A stretch of 64,000 bases of DNA, taken from contig LN890280.1 of NCBI GenBank assembly GCA_900065925.1, forward strand, positions 550,451-614,450, in the 5' to 3' direction. The notes under the pieces were generated by a model. It had not been told where the DNA came from. It ran no database searches and worked only from the letters and a program-made list of their open reading frames with translations. This DNA is from Nitrosotalea devaniterrae (GTDB taxonomy: Archaea; Thermoproteota; Nitrososphaeria; Nitrososphaerales; Nitrosopumilaceae). Shown here piece by piece: positions 42,974 through 52,936 of the stretch. Both the position numbers and the translations under genes were made by a program. Position 1 is the first letter of the stretch, and each line of letters begins with the position of its first letter.

Positions 42974-44563
42974 TTATAGGTACTCTGAGATTGAAGACGC
43001 TATCTTCTTTCTACCGATGTCAATTATCAATGGTCCAATCTTTGGGCCTCTGTCTGATGCCAGTATGATTTGATATAGCAACTTGAATAGATCTTTTGGC
43101 TGCATTCCCTTGTCTTTTGCAATCTGGTAAATTGTATTCTGTAGATCTGTAGGTTCTGTATCTGATGATAAAATGTTTACAAGGTGAGCGAGAGTTTGTT
43201 TTGAAACATCATCTAGATTTACCTCAACTTTTGTTGGTGTATCATAATCGTCTGCATAGTTTCCAGCAAGTGAAATTAGTTCCTCGATTTCTGGGCTTGA
43301 TTCTTTTATTGTGCCATATTCTAATAGTTTTTTTGTAACAAGATGAATTCTATTCTCTCTGAATATTCTGCAGAGCTGAATTAGTAATCGGTAGTTGACA
43401 TATGGTGTCTGAGTCTTTGGCGGATTTAGCAAGTTGACATACTCATACAGCCCCTTTGATCTTACTACCTTGGTTTCATTGTCAAGTTTTATCTTTCCAA
43501 AATAAATATTCTCAAGTTCATTGTATTCGTCCATGAGGGCAGGTATGTCATCAATGCCAACTTCACGTGCACCTGTAATTCTCTTATACAGCAAAAGAAG
43601 AATTGTTTTTGGTGTCCCGTATCGTAGCCAAGCCTGAGATGTCAAAACATTTCCGAGTGATTTTGATATCTTTTTTCCACCCTTGTCAAGAAACATTTCG
43701 TATTTCACATGTGTTGGTGCTGGGAAATTTAGTATCTCTTCAGCAACCCAGTCGTTTACCTTGACTGAATCCATGATGTCTTTACCATAAGCTTCAAACC
43801 TGATGTCAAACGCACTCCATCTTGCTGCAAACTCCACTTTCCATGGCAGTTTGCCCAAATCTTTTGTTATGTCTGCTATTCCATCATGACCGCAACCCTT
43901 CAGTGGTTTTGAGCCAATTGTTGTATCAGCACATCTGTACTTGATCTTTTTTTCATCCGTCAGGTATTCGTATGATATTGCGGTATACAACTTTCCACAG
44001 TTTGCACATACTGGAAAATATGGTAGTGCCTCTTGATACTTTTCCTGCCCTACCATTTCTGCAATTTTTTCGCCAATTTTTTTACTGTTTGTTAAAATTG
44101 TGTGAATCTGATCCTTGAGTAATCCGTTTCGATATGTATCTACTCCACGTTGAAACTTGTACTTTATTCCAAGTTTGTCAAGACCATCTAGAAGGATACT
44201 ACTCATGTGCAAGCCATACGAATCATGGCACCCAAACGGGTCTGGGATAAATGAAACCGGTTTTCCAATGTGTTCTTTTAGTGTCTCAGGTAACCCTTCT
44301 GGAATCTTGCGAAGACCATCCAGGTCATCTGAATATGCAATCAATTCTGACTTGAATCCAAAATTTTCTAGTGCCATCTTTACTCCATATGCCCTTACTG
44401 CATCCCCCAAGCTTCCGATGTGAGGTATTCCTGATGCACCAAGACCGCTTTCAACTCTGATTAAATCTGTCTTTCTGCCAAGTATCTTTTCTCTTTGCAA
44501 TAATTCATCTGCAAGCTTGTCAATCCATGTACCCCTGCCGATTATCTGTTGCTCTTCTTCCAT
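42974..44563 (-). CDS. lysS: Class I lysyl-tRNA synthetase
   Basis: The 529-residue protein is the archaeal class I enzyme that charges tRNA(Lys), unlike the class II form of most bacteria. HIGS (48-51, in GIPHIGSLGD) and KISKS (298-302) are the Rossmann catalytic motifs. A zinc-binding set is visible in CANC (186-189), Cys211 and Cys224. The C-terminal third is helical, anticodon-binding. Length matches the family. It shares one base with the end of elp3, giving translational coupling. Confidence 0.95.
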   Translation of the reverse strand: MEEEQQIIGRGTWIDKLADELLQREKILGRKTDLIRVESGLGASGIPHIGSLGDAVRAYGVKMALENFGFKSELIAYSDDLDGLRKIPEGLPETLKEHIGKPVSFIPDPFGCHDSYGLHMSSILLDGLDKLGIKYKFQRGVDTYRNGLLKDQIHTILTNSKKIGEKIAEMVGQEKYQEALPYFPVCANCGKLYTAISYEYLTDEKKIKYRCADTTIGSKPLKGCGHDGIADITKDLGKLPWKVEFAARWSAFDIRFEAYGKDIMDSVKVNDWVAEEILNFPAPTHVKYEMFLDKGGKKISKSLGNVLTSQAWLRYGTPKTILLLLYKRITGAREVGIDDIPALMDEYNELENIYFGKIKLDNETKVVRSKGLYEYVNLLNPPKTQTPYVNYRLLIQLCRIFRENRIHLVTKKLLEYGTIKESSPEIEELISLAGNYADDYDTPTKVEVNLDDVSKQTLAHLVNILSSDTEPTDLQNTIYQIAKDKGMQPKDLFKLLYQIILASDRGPKIGPLIIDIGRKKIASSISEYL

Positions 44564-46149
44564 TATTTCAAATCCTTTGACATGTATGGTCCAAGTGGGG
44601 TATAACCAAGTTTTCTATAATATTCTCTTGTACCAACTGCGCTTATCACAAGCAACCTCTTTGAATCAAATTCTTCTACTGCAATTTTTTCTGCCTCACT
44701 CATCAAGTTCTTTCCTAGTCCAAGGTGTTGTATGCTGTCTTGTTCTCTTTCTCCTAGTTTTAATGATTTACCATAAACATGAAGCTCTCTTACTATGCAT
44801 GTGTTTGAAGTAACTTCACTTCTGTGTGCAATAGCACTTGGTTTTCTTAATCTTAAAAATCCAAATATTTTATCATGTGAGTCATCATATGACAAGAAGA
44901 CTTCGTTTCCACCCGATGAATCATAATTCTCCCTGTGCATCTTTATGTCATCAATGTTTATTGTATTATCTGACAATCCTGCCTCCCTGCACCTGATACA
45001 CTTGCATGAGATATTTTGTTTTTTCAGGTTCTGCTGTACAATCTGACGAAGGTTTCCAAGTTTTGGTCCTGCAATTATCTGATCTGATGATATCTCCCTT
45101 TGAACTCTCATTATTCTTGCCCATCTTGGAATTATTTTCTTAATTTCTGTAAGGACTCGGATCATTTCATCGTCCGAGTATGGGGTAAAGTGTCCTTCTT
45201 TGTATGTTGTATAAAGTGGAGTGTCTTCTAGCACAAGTGTTGGGTAAATCTTTAGCATATCTGGCCTTAACTGAGGATCGGAAAACAGTTTCTTAAAGTC
45301 AGAAATGTCTTCTTCTGGAGTCATTGATGGAAGTCCTGGCATCATATGTGCCACAATTTTGTATCCTGCATCCTTTGATATCTCAAATGATTCTATGACA
45401 TCTTGGTATGTATGACCCCGATTTACAATCTTGTATACTTTTTCATGAAGGCTTTGTACTCCAATCTCAACTCGTGTCACACCATATTCTAACATCCAGT
45501 CTACATGTTCTTTTTTGCAATAGTCTGGTTTTGTCTCTATTGTAAATCCCACATTTCTAAAATTTGTCTTTTCATTATTTTTCTTGGCTGATTCCAAATC
45601 CTGTGAGTCAAATCCATTTAATGCATCATAACATGATTTTATAAAATCAATCTGGTATGTACGCGGCATGAAAAGAAATGTTCCGCCTACTATGACAAGC
45701 TCTAGTTTTGTACTGTCGTGACCATATGCAATCAGATGTTCAAGTTTATCCAAGATCTGTTTTTTTGGATCATAGCTATTTGCAATTGCATTCTGTGTGG
45801 AAGGTTCTCTTCCTGTGTAACTATTTGGAGAGTTGTATTCAATTCCTCCTGGACAATAACTGCACCTTCCATGTGGACAAGCGTAAGGTTTTGGCATTAG
45901 CGCAATTACTGCAACACCTGATGCAGTCTTGACGGGTTTTCTTACAAGTGCTTTTTGTAGTCTAATGTATTCTTGGCCTGTAACTGATGCAAGTATCTCA
46001 TAATTTCTTGGAATTCTTTCTAGGGAATATTTTGTGCAAATACGCTTGACTTCTTTTTTTACATCTTTATCAGTAGGACTTGAAATTGCAAGAAGGCTAT
46101 TGCAAATCTCTTTGCATGCATCTTCAAATGTTATCTGAGCACTTTGCAC
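44563..46149 (-). CDS. elp3: Archaeal Elp3 tRNA wobble-uridine modification enzyme
   Basis: The 528-residue protein has a radical SAM domain with C91-x4-C96-x2-C99 (ACPHGRCSYCPGG) binding the [4Fe-4S] cluster, GVTRVEIGVQSL in the core, and a C-terminal GNAT acetyltransferase domain (about 380-528; HLGLGKNLMSEAEKIAVEEF). It starts acm5/cm5 modification at U34 in tRNA. Start is GTG with TTTAATAC about 21-28 nt upstream. It is first in an operon with lysS, so two tRNA functions are joined. Confidence 0.95.
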   Translation of the reverse strand: MQSAQITFEDACKEICNSLLAISSPTDKDVKKEVKRICTKYSLERIPRNYEILASVTGQEYIRLQKALVRKPVKTASGVAVIALMPKPYACPHGRCSYCPGGIEYNSPNSYTGREPSTQNAIANSYDPKKQILDKLEHLIAYGHDSTKLELVIVGGTFLFMPRTYQIDFIKSCYDALNGFDSQDLESAKKNNEKTNFRNVGFTIETKPDYCKKEHVDWMLEYGVTRVEIGVQSLHEKVYKIVNRGHTYQDVIESFEISKDAGYKIVAHMMPGLPSMTPEEDISDFKKLFSDPQLRPDMLKIYPTLVLEDTPLYTTYKEGHFTPYSDDEMIRVLTEIKKIIPRWARIMRVQREISSDQIIAGPKLGNLRQIVQQNLKKQNISCKCIRCREAGLSDNTINIDDIKMHRENYDSSGGNEVFLSYDDSHDKIFGFLRLRKPSAIAHRSEVTSNTCIVRELHVYGKSLKLGEREQDSIQHLGLGKNLMSEAEKIAVEEFDSKRLLVISAVGTREYYRKLGYTPLGPYMSKDLK

Positions 46150-46206
46150 GCCTTGTCTGGATTAATTTGGGTATTAAATCCTAATCTGACATGGTTGCAG
46201 TTTGAC

Positions 46207-47229
46207 CTATGCTATTCTTATCTTGTTGATGTAGACGCCTTTTTTTTCTACAATCTTACCAATCTGTCTGCTTGAGAATCTGTATTTTTTGAAGATTTGA
46301 CCTATTTTTTCTGCTTGGTCTTTTGGAGCAATCATGCAAAATCCTATTCCCATGTTAAACGTCTTGTACATCTCATCCTTTTCTACTCCACAGTCCTCAA
46401 TTGCCTGAAATATTGGTGGTGTATCAGGTAAATTGTCCAAAACAAATCCTGTCTTTTTCAGCCTCAAAAGTTTGGTAAATGCACCGCCTGTTATGTGCGC
46501 CAGTCCATGTATGTTGCACTCTTTGATTGCCTGTAGCACTGGTCTGACATAGATCTCAGTCGGTGCAAGAAGTGCATCTCCTAACACACCCACGCTCTTG
46601 ATTTTTTCTCGTATAGAATATTTGGAAAGAAGAGCCTTGCGAGCAAGTGAATACCCGTTAGAGTGTAATCCGCTACTATTTATTCCGATTATGACATCCC
46701 CTGTCTTTATCTTGTCTCCAAGAATCATCTCTTTTTTGTTTAGAATTCCAACAACCATTCCTGCAAGATCAAAAGAAAAGTTTTTTCCTGCTATCAGGTC
46801 TGGCAGTATTGCAGTCTCTCCTCCTACTATTGGGACCTGTGCGATTGTTGCACCTTTTACTAGTCCACGAACTATCTGGTTGAATATTTTTTGGTCATTT
46901 TTGTTTGCTGCAATATAATCTACAAAAGATATGGGAACAGCACCTGTGCATATTATGTCATTTACATTCATTGCGACGCAGTCTATTCCAACTGTATCAT
47001 ATTTTTTCATCATCTGTGCAATCATTACCTTGGTTCCAACTCCGTCTGTATGGGTTGCAAGTAGTGTACCTCCTGGTATTTCTACAATTCCTGCATAATG
47101 ACCAAACCCTGACATTGTCTTTGCTTTTTTTTGCAGTCTATGTGTTGAGGCAATAAGATTTCCAATACTCTCTTGGCTCTGCTTTATCTTTTTTATATCA
47201 ATACCTACATCCTTGTATGTGATTGCCAC
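46207..47229 (-). CDS. purM: Phosphoribosylformylglycinamidine cyclo-ligase
   Basis: PurM closes the imidazole ring (FGAM + ATP to AIR) in purine synthesis. The GTG at 47229 gives 340 residues starting MAITYKDVGIDIKKIKQ, the usual family start. A longer frame from the ATG at 47298 overlaps the gene upstream by 29 nt and adds an unrelated prefix. Seen motifs are LLATHTDGVGTKV, GIDCVAMNVNDI, and VGGETAILPD; the AIRS C-terminal half has GLAHITGGAF and FNMGIGF. Length agrees with the family. Confidence 0.9.
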   Translation of the reverse strand: MAITYKDVGIDIKKIKQSQESIGNLIASTHRLQKKAKTMSGFGHYAGIVEIPGGTLLATHTDGVGTKVMIAQMMKKYDTVGIDCVAMNVNDIICTGAVPISFVDYIAANKNDQKIFNQIVRGLVKGATIAQVPIVGGETAILPDLIAGKNFSFDLAGMVVGILNKKEMILGDKIKTGDVIIGINSSGLHSNGYSLARKALLSKYSIREKIKSVGVLGDALLAPTEIYVRPVLQAIKECNIHGLAHITGGAFTKLLRLKKTGFVLDNLPDTPPIFQAIEDCGVEKDEMYKTFNMGIGFCMIAPKDQAEKIGQIFKKYRFSSRQIGKIVEKKGVYINKIRIA

Positions 47230-47269
47230 TGGATCTGCTCTATTTGATTGGAATAAAAGAATTATGTAA

Positions 47270-47614
47270 TCAATTGCTCTTTTGCATGAACAGATCAAGC
47301 ATTGTTCTTCCCTTGTCTGTTATGGAATAGACCATGTTTGCACCTCTTGGCTCTTTTTGCACAAAGCTGTATGAGACACATAGGTGCAGGTAGTTCAGAA
47401 AAGATCTCTTCATCCGTATGTTTGATTTTACATACAGGTCTGAGAATGTCATGGAACTACCCCTTAATTGGTAGAGAAGCTTTAGAATCGATATTGTACT
47501 AAAGTCTCTTGCTCGCGTCTTGACTGCATCTAAGACCTGCTCGTCTCGCTTTATGATAAAATCTGCAAAGTGATCTGCCACTTCGACTGATATGTATGTC
47601 ATTCTTGTCTTCAT
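47270..47614 (-). CDS. Winged-helix regulator
   Basis: The 114-residue protein has a winged-helix fold (about 35-100; SILKLLYQLRGSSMTFSDLY, then MKRSFLNYLHLC and a wing with MVYSITDKGRTML). A 20-bp inverted repeat, TTACGGTA and TACCGTAA around TTGG, lies at 47616-47635, touching the start, and is the likely auto-operator. Its half-site TACCGTA also lies inside the GTACCGTAC element of the secreted-protein array, so this protein is a candidate array regulator. It is upstream of purM with a small overlap if purM starts early. Confidence 0.7.
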   Translation of the reverse strand: MKTRMTYISVEVADHFADFIIKRDEQVLDAVKTRARDFSTISILKLLYQLRGSSMTFSDLYVKSNIRMKRSFLNYLHLCVSYSFVQKEPRGANMVYSITDKGRTMLDLFMQKSN

Positions 47615-47615
47615 G

Positions 47616-47635
47616 TTACGGTATTGGTACCGTAA
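47616..47635 (+). promoter_or_regulatory. Inverted repeat TTACGGTA-N4-TACCGTAA
   Basis: Two perfect 8-bp arms around TTGG, just upstream of the winged-helix gene start (47614). A/T-rich sequence further upstream (to about 47660) could hold the TATA box. Likely operator of the winged-helix protein itself. Confidence 0.65.
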
Positions 47636-47735
47636 GATACCTTATTAATTCTAGCTGGGTGAAATTTTTGAGCTTGGCGCTAGCTTTTTTGAACAAATCC
47701 AATTTGTTTTTATTCTAGACGCGTCCAGTTTCTGC

Positions 47736-47969
47736 ATGCACAGCGCGTTTGTCTTGATGAATGCAGAACTAGGAAAAGAACTCAACATTGTAAACGAAAT
47801 AAAAAAAATCCCACATGTAAAAGAAGTGTATCCTGTGTATGGAGTATATGACGTGCTGATGGTACTGGAATCGGATTCTATGGAATCACTAAGAGAGGCA
47901 ATAACAACTCAGGTAAGAAAACTGGATGGAATAAAATCAACTCTTACCATGATTATAGTAAAAGACTAA
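47736..47969 (+). CDS. Stand-alone RAM (Lrp ligand-binding) protein, paralogue
   Basis: The 77-residue protein is one RAM domain (FVLMNAELGKELNIVNEIKK, VYGVYDVLMVLESDSMESLR, closing TLTMIIVKD), close to the one at 41629-41859. It has no helix-turn-helix. It is upstream of a cation exchanger and may bind a small amino-acid-like ligand and assemble as dimers or octamers. Confidence 0.85.
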   Translation: MHSAFVLMNAELGKELNIVNEIKKIPHVKEVYPVYGVYDVLMVLESDSMESLREAITTQVRKLDGIKSTLTMIIVKD

Positions 47970-48048
47970 TCTAATCTACAATCTGTATATCATGTGAAAA
48001 TTATATCATCGTCACAAATAATAGCACAAGATTCGGAGAAATAGTGAA

Positions 48049-49053
48049 TTGGCAGACAATATACTCTTTCTGCTTGGTTGGCTTGGTGAGCTTATCTTTG
48101 CAAGTTGGTTGTTGTCTGATGGGGCAGAGCATCTGGCAGAAAGATGGGGTGGAAGATTTGTGGGAAGGACATTACTTAGTATTGCAACAACACTGCCTGA
48201 GATAGGAATTGTTGTTGCTGCTGCAAAGGATGGTTCGTATGGTACTGCAATTGGTTCTGCACTTGGAAGTAATTTATTCATGATGACTTTTGGACTTGCA
48301 ATAATGTTGATAATTGCAACCACTAGACTCTCAAAGGCTCCGCAAAAGTTTGTTGACGTAAAAGAATTTGGACTGGATAAAATTTTTCTTGTAATAACAG
48401 CTGTTGTTGGTGCTATGCTGTTCATTGATGGTTATGATATAACTGACGGCATAATATTCACGAGTCTGTTTGCAGTGTATCTTGCATTTGCGTTCAGGGA
48501 GATGAAAAAAGAAAAGAAGATGGTGCCTCTTGAAAAAGATCTACATGCTGAGGCACACGCCAAACCAAAAAAGCACTTTGCAAGATCTATGATTCTTTTT
48601 ATCGCAGGCACTATTGGCATATTTGTAGGAGCAGAGCCATTTGTGCACGCCCTTGAGGGTGTATCAGTTGACCTTGGGGTATCTGTGGTAGTTCTTGCAG
48701 TTATAGTAAGTCCAATCGCAGGTGAGATGCCTGAAAAGATATCCATGATACTTCTTGCCCGAAAGGGTGCAAACGGGGCATCAATTGCAGTTGCAAACGT
48801 GCTTGGCTCAAAGATATTGAACAATACTTTACTTCTTTCTGTTGCAGTCTTTGCTGCTATGAGCTACCGAGGTTTTACTACAAAGATACCAAACACGCCA
48901 CTGCTAGAAAACCAGATGATACTTGTTACAGTGATCACAATTGTTGCTCTTGTTCCGATGTTCAAAAATAAACTAGGACTAAAATCTGGTGTAATGTTGC
49001 TTGTACTGTATGTTGCAGGAATTGGGATGCAGTTTGTCTTGCCTACGCTCTAG
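48049..49053 (+). CDS. Sodium/calcium exchanger family protein
   Basis: The 334-residue protein has about ten helices and both alpha-repeats of the CaCA family: LLSIATTLPEIGIVVAAA with GTAIGSALGSNLF, and IVSPIAGEMPEKISMILLAR with ASIAVANVLGSKILN. It exchanges Na+ or H+ for Ca2+ or a related ion. The repeats have the Glu that coordinates the ion. Start is a TTG with GGAG ten nt upstream. It overlaps the converging TldE gene by 4 nt. Confidence 0.85.
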   Translation: MADNILFLLGWLGELIFASWLLSDGAEHLAERWGGRFVGRTLLSIATTLPEIGIVVAAAKDGSYGTAIGSALGSNLFMMTFGLAIMLIIATTRLSKAPQKFVDVKEFGLDKIFLVITAVVGAMLFIDGYDITDGIIFTSLFAVYLAFAFREMKKEKKMVPLEKDLHAEAHAKPKKHFARSMILFIAGTIGIFVGAEPFVHALEGVSVDLGVSVVVLAVIVSPIAGEMPEKISMILLARKGANGASIAVANVLGSKILNNTLLLSVAVFAAMSYRGFTTKIPNTPLLENQMILVTVITIVALVPMFKNKLGLKSGVMLLVLYVAGIGMQFVLPTL

Positions 49054-50399
49054 AGCGGGGTTGCTCTTATGTTATTCACTCTGACAGTTGGTGTTATTGA
49101 TGGGAGTGAGCTCCACTGGAGAATGTTTTTTGAATCATTTCCTACTGCTGATATGTTTTCTAACAATGTCTTGAGGTTGTGGACTATTCTGACAGACTTT
49201 CCTGGACTTGTCTTACCATTTTCAATTATTTTTATTCCACTTCGCGCGGTGCAGGAAAAGTCTCCCCGTTCTGGATTTACTGGATAAGTGTACCACAATC
49301 TGCCGATTAACAGTCCTTTTTTTGTATCTTTTATAATGTCATTTTTTGTAAAATCTCCGTTTAAAACTTTGAGATTGTGTGGTAACGTAATGGGGATTGG
49401 ATTAGCTTGTCTTCCCATTGGAGAGCCAGGTCTTGCCGCATTTGCACTGGAGCCTGTTCCATTCTTGAATGCCTCAAAAGAGTCTGAGAACAGGCCTGAA
49501 AGAATTCCTGATTTTATTAGATCCTGTGATAATGTTGGATTTCCTTCATCGTCAAATGGTTTGCTACCAATGCCATCCGGACTATGAGGATCATCTTTTA
49601 GAGTAAAACTCTCACTTGAAATGCTGTCTCCTAGTTTATTTGTAAAACAACTTCGTTTTTCAGAATATGTCTTTAGGCTAAAGTTTGAAGAAAAGACAAA
49701 CGCCAATAATTCTCCAAATGCATATGGTTCAAAAATTATCTCATATTCATCAGGTTCTATTTTTTTTGGACCAATTGAACTTGTACACATTTCTTTAGCA
49801 TCACTACCAACTCTTTGAGAAGAAAAACCATCTAGTGTTCTTGCACAGATTGAACCAATGCCGCTGACTGGGGCATCTCCAGTTTCTGAGTCTGTATTTA
49901 TTGTTCCAGAAATAAATGTAGAATTGTCTGAACAGTCAACCCCATTGGTGTTCATTACATGAAATTTTTCTGAGACTATATTTAGTGAACCTGAGATGCG
50001 GGTGATGTCCTTATGCAGTGCAGAGTTTATCATTTCATTTGCAATATCTAAAGCAGATGTTCCTGACATGTTTTCAAGTCGTAAATCATGTGTCTTGTTT
50101 ATTGTTGCATATCTTGAGGGAAATGGAAGGGTTTTCCAAAAATTCTTTGGAACCGTATAGGGTGTAGCCTCCAAAACTTTTTCTAAAAAGTTTTTTCCAT
50201 TGCTTGATGTGCTTCCAGAAATTATCTTTTTTTTATCAATAACACGTACTGCAACAGACTCTTCTTGGTTCTGCTTTACCTCTGCAATCTCTGAATCTGT
50301 AATTCTTACTGTGATGATCTTCTTTTGTATTGATACCACTTCACATTCATCCAAGTGTAATACCTTGGATTTTCTCAGTATGTCATCACAGTATGACAA
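49050..50399 (-). CDS. TldE/PmbA-family protein
   Basis: The 449-residue protein belongs to the TldD/TldE (PmbA) metalloprotease family. LSQDLIKSGILSGLFSDSFE, GTGSSANAARPGSPMG and NGDFTKNDIIKDTKKGLLIG match its conserved C-terminal half. The zinc-binding HExxxH of TldD is not seen, so this is the TldE-like (non-catalytic) subunit. No tldD lies in the window. TTG start directly follows the cofH stop. In bacteria TldD/E cleave peptides such as microcin or CcdA. Confidence 0.8.
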   Translation of the reverse strand: MSYCDDILRKSKVLHLDECEVVSIQKKIITVRITDSEIAEVKQNQEESVAVRVIDKKKIISGSTSSNGKNFLEKVLEATPYTVPKNFWKTLPFPSRYATINKTHDLRLENMSGTSALDIANEMINSALHKDITRISGSLNIVSEKFHVMNTNGVDCSDNSTFISGTINTDSETGDAPVSGIGSICARTLDGFSSQRVGSDAKEMCTSSIGPKKIEPDEYEIIFEPYAFGELLAFVFSSNFSLKTYSEKRSCFTNKLGDSISSESFTLKDDPHSPDGIGSKPFDDEGNPTLSQDLIKSGILSGLFSDSFEAFKNGTGSSANAARPGSPMGRQANPIPITLPHNLKVLNGDFTKNDIIKDTKKGLLIGRLWYTYPVNPERGDFSCTARSGIKIIENGKTSPGKSVRIVHNLKTLLENISAVGNDSKNILQWSSLPSITPTVRVNNIRATPL

Positions 50400-51659
50400 C
50401 TAGCTTCGCCTGTTACGCTTGTACCTATAGCCGTCAAGCTTTATCAATTCATGATAAGAGCCAAACTGGGATACATTTTGAACCTCATCTAATAGGTCTG
50501 TACCATCTTCTGAGGCAAATGTCTTGATTATTTTATATGATGTTGTTCTCTGTGCTGGAATTCTTCCCGATTGTCTTATCAATTGTCTAATGTCTTTTGG
50601 CTTGAGTAATTGGCCATGCTCTGCACCGGCTGCAGTGGATATACTCTCGTTGATGAGTGTGCCACCAAAATCATTTGCTCCCCACGATAGTACCAACTGT
50701 GCCATACCTGCTCCCTCCTTTACCCACGATGTCTGGATGTTGTTGATGTGATTGTTAAACATGATTCTTGAGACTGCGTGCATAAGCAAGACATCTGGAC
50801 CATCGGCACCATTTCTAATGCCATGGTGCAAACTTTCCTTATACATTGGAGCTTCAGTGTGGATGAAATTTAGCGGGACAAACTCTGTAAAACCTCCTGT
50901 CTCTTTTTGTATGTCTCTGATCAGTGCCATGTGTTTTGCTCTGTCTTCTGGCGATTCAAGATGTCCAAACATTATGGTTGAAGTAGATGGTATGCCTATC
51001 CTATGTGCAGTCTTGATCACCTCTATCCACTTGTTTACACTTATTCTTCCTGGAGAAATTTTATCGCGCATTGACTGGTCTAGAATTTCTGCCGCAGTTC
51101 CTGGCAGGGAGTTAACACCTGCATCCTTTAATCTGAGCAAATATTCTTTTATTGATGTGTTAGACCTCGTGGCACCGTAAAGAACTTCCTCTGGTGAAAA
51201 TCCATGGATGTGAATATCTCCAACTTGTCCTTTGATTGCCCTGCAAATATTTTCATATGTATCTGCATCCATGTCTGGAGGAAGTCCAGCTTGTACACAG
51301 ACCTCTGTTGCACCTAATGTCCTTGCCTCTTTTGCACGTCTTACTATCTCATCTGTTGGCAAAAAGTATCCTTCCTCTTCACGAAAGTCTCTGCTAAATG
51401 CACAAAAACCACATTGCTTTATGCATACATTGGTAAAGTTGATGTTTCGATTCACTACATATGTTACAATGTCTCCAACTCTTCTTTTTCTGAGCTCATC
51501 TGCAACCATTCCAACAAGATGAAAGTCAAGCCCTCTTGCATAAAATAACCTAGTTGCCTCTTTTACCGAAATCTCTTTTTCATCTAGTGCACGATTGAGA
51601 ATGTCTGATACCAGAGGATCAGCATCTTTGAAAAGTGATTCTATTGGGGATGTATTCAT
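50400..51659 (-). CDS. cofH: FO synthase subunit 2 (CofH)
   Basis: The 419-residue radical SAM protein has the cluster motif C79-x3-C83-x2-C86 (NVCIKQCGFCAFSRD), TLGATEVCVQAGLPPD and GHLESPEDRAKHMALIRDIQ, which identify CofH (or the related MqnC/E). CofH joins tyrosine to the pyrimidine precursor in making the deazaflavin FO of coenzyme F420. It overlaps cofG by 4 nt (ATGA), the classic pair. F420 synthesis is thus present. Confidence 0.9.
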   Translation of the reverse strand: MNTSPIESLFKDADPLVSDILNRALDEKEISVKEATRLFYARGLDFHLVGMVADELRKRRVGDIVTYVVNRNINFTNVCIKQCGFCAFSRDFREEEGYFLPTDEIVRRAKEARTLGATEVCVQAGLPPDMDADTYENICRAIKGQVGDIHIHGFSPEEVLYGATRSNTSIKEYLLRLKDAGVNSLPGTAAEILDQSMRDKISPGRISVNKWIEVIKTAHRIGIPSTSTIMFGHLESPEDRAKHMALIRDIQKETGGFTEFVPLNFIHTEAPMYKESLHHGIRNGADGPDVLLMHAVSRIMFNNHINNIQTSWVKEGAGMAQLVLSWGANDFGGTLINESISTAAGAEHGQLLKPKDIRQLIRQSGRIPAQRTTSYKIIKTFASEDGTDLLDEVQNVSQFGSYHELIKLDGYRYKRNRRS

Positions 51660-52825
51660 TTGGCATACTCCGCACTTACTAGATTTTCTGAATCTGAAAT
51701 TTCGGACATTTTTTCTACCAGATGAGGGTTTACCATGTGAAAAAATTCTGGGTATACTGGGAATCTTGCCCTCAAGGAAAATCCTGCATTGGCACAGTTT
51801 ACATCTACCTCATTTATGCGTGGCCATGGAAATTCTGGATTTACATAATCCTGGGTTATTGGAGATATGCCACCCCAATCGTTTATCCCTGATGATAAAA
51901 ATGAAGAATATGATCCTGGGGAAAGATTTGGAGGTATCTGGATATTCATGTCAGGTAAAATTATTCTTGCTAGTGCAACAAATGTCTTGAAATATTTTTC
52001 TTGTGGGGAGGGACTTGACTTCATCGGTGTGTCAATCTTTGGTTGAAAGTTTTGTAAAATTATTTCTTGAATGTTATTGTATCTGTCATGAATTTCTTTT
52101 ATTGCATAAATTGAATCAATCAGTTCTTGTGGAGTTTCTCCAATACCAACTAGTAATCCTGTAGTCATTGGAATTTTTAATTCTCCTGCATTTTGGAGAA
52201 CCTTGATTCTTGCCTTGGGGTTCTTACTTGGAGCAAACTGGTGTGGCATGCCATCTTCTGATAGTCTCTCACTTGAATTTTCTAGCATCAGTCCAAGGCT
52301 TACATTTGTGTTTTTTAGTTGGTGCATTTCGTCTTTTGTGAGATTTCCAGCATTGGTGTGTGGGAATAACCCTCCTTTGAGTGCAATCTCTGATGCTTCA
52401 ACTAGATATTCTACAGTACTTGAAAATCCGTTTTCCTTTAGCCATGTCCTTGCTTCTTGATATTTCTGCTCTGGTCTCTCACCTGTAACAAACAATGCTT
52501 CAGTACAATTGTGTTTTTTTGCAACATCTGTGAGTGTAATAATATCTTTTTTTGATAGCATTGAAACCTTGGTCTGGCCTGGCTCTGACTTGTAAGTGCA
52601 ATAAGAGCATGTATCCCGACAAAGGTTGATCAGGTTGAAGAAGACTTTTCTTGAATACGTCACGACTGTTCCCTTGTTCTTTGTTCTCAAAAACTGGGAT
52701 ACCTTGTAAAGTTCTAATGGGTTTCTGTCCGCATCTTGGTAAATGTGATATGCCTCATCTTTTGATGGTGTCCTACCATCGACTAGTCTATTTAACAACT
52801 CAGAACTGAGGATGAGCTTGCTCAA
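51656..52825 (-). CDS. cofG: FO synthase subunit 1 (CofG)
   Basis: The 389-residue radical SAM protein has C69-x3-C73-x2-C76 (LINLCRDTCSYCTYKSEPG) and the CofG signatures ALFVTGERPEQKY and PHTNAGNLTKDEM, with GLLVGIGETPQELIDSI and an SSGINDWGGISP end. With CofH it makes FO from tyrosine and 5-amino-6-ribitylaminouracil. The TTG start lacks a strong local Shine-Dalgarno. Co-transcribed with cofH and probably tldE. Confidence 0.9.
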   Translation of the reverse strand: MSKLILSSELLNRLVDGRTPSKDEAYHIYQDADRNPLELYKVSQFLRTKNKGTVVTYSRKVFFNLINLCRDTCSYCTYKSEPGQTKVSMLSKKDIITLTDVAKKHNCTEALFVTGERPEQKYQEARTWLKENGFSSTVEYLVEASEIALKGGLFPHTNAGNLTKDEMHQLKNTNVSLGLMLENSSERLSEDGMPHQFAPSKNPKARIKVLQNAGELKIPMTTGLLVGIGETPQELIDSIYAIKEIHDRYNNIQEIILQNFQPKIDTPMKSSPSPQEKYFKTFVALARIILPDMNIQIPPNLSPGSYSSFLSSGINDWGGISPITQDYVNPEFPWPRINEVDVNCANAGFSLRARFPVYPEFFHMVNPHLVEKMSEISDSENLVSAEYAK

Positions 52826-52936
52826 CTAGTCATGATAGCTTTGACAGTTGTATTTATCCTTAGATAGTGTGACATTTAACGCATCAAAAAATGCCAGATC
52901 CGGTAAATACTGCCAAAAGTTGCCGTTTTTTATTTT

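Noticed and set aside
47230-47298. Longer PurM start at 47298
   Set aside because: It overlaps the winged-helix gene and adds residues unlike the family; the GTG at 47229 gives a normal N-terminus.
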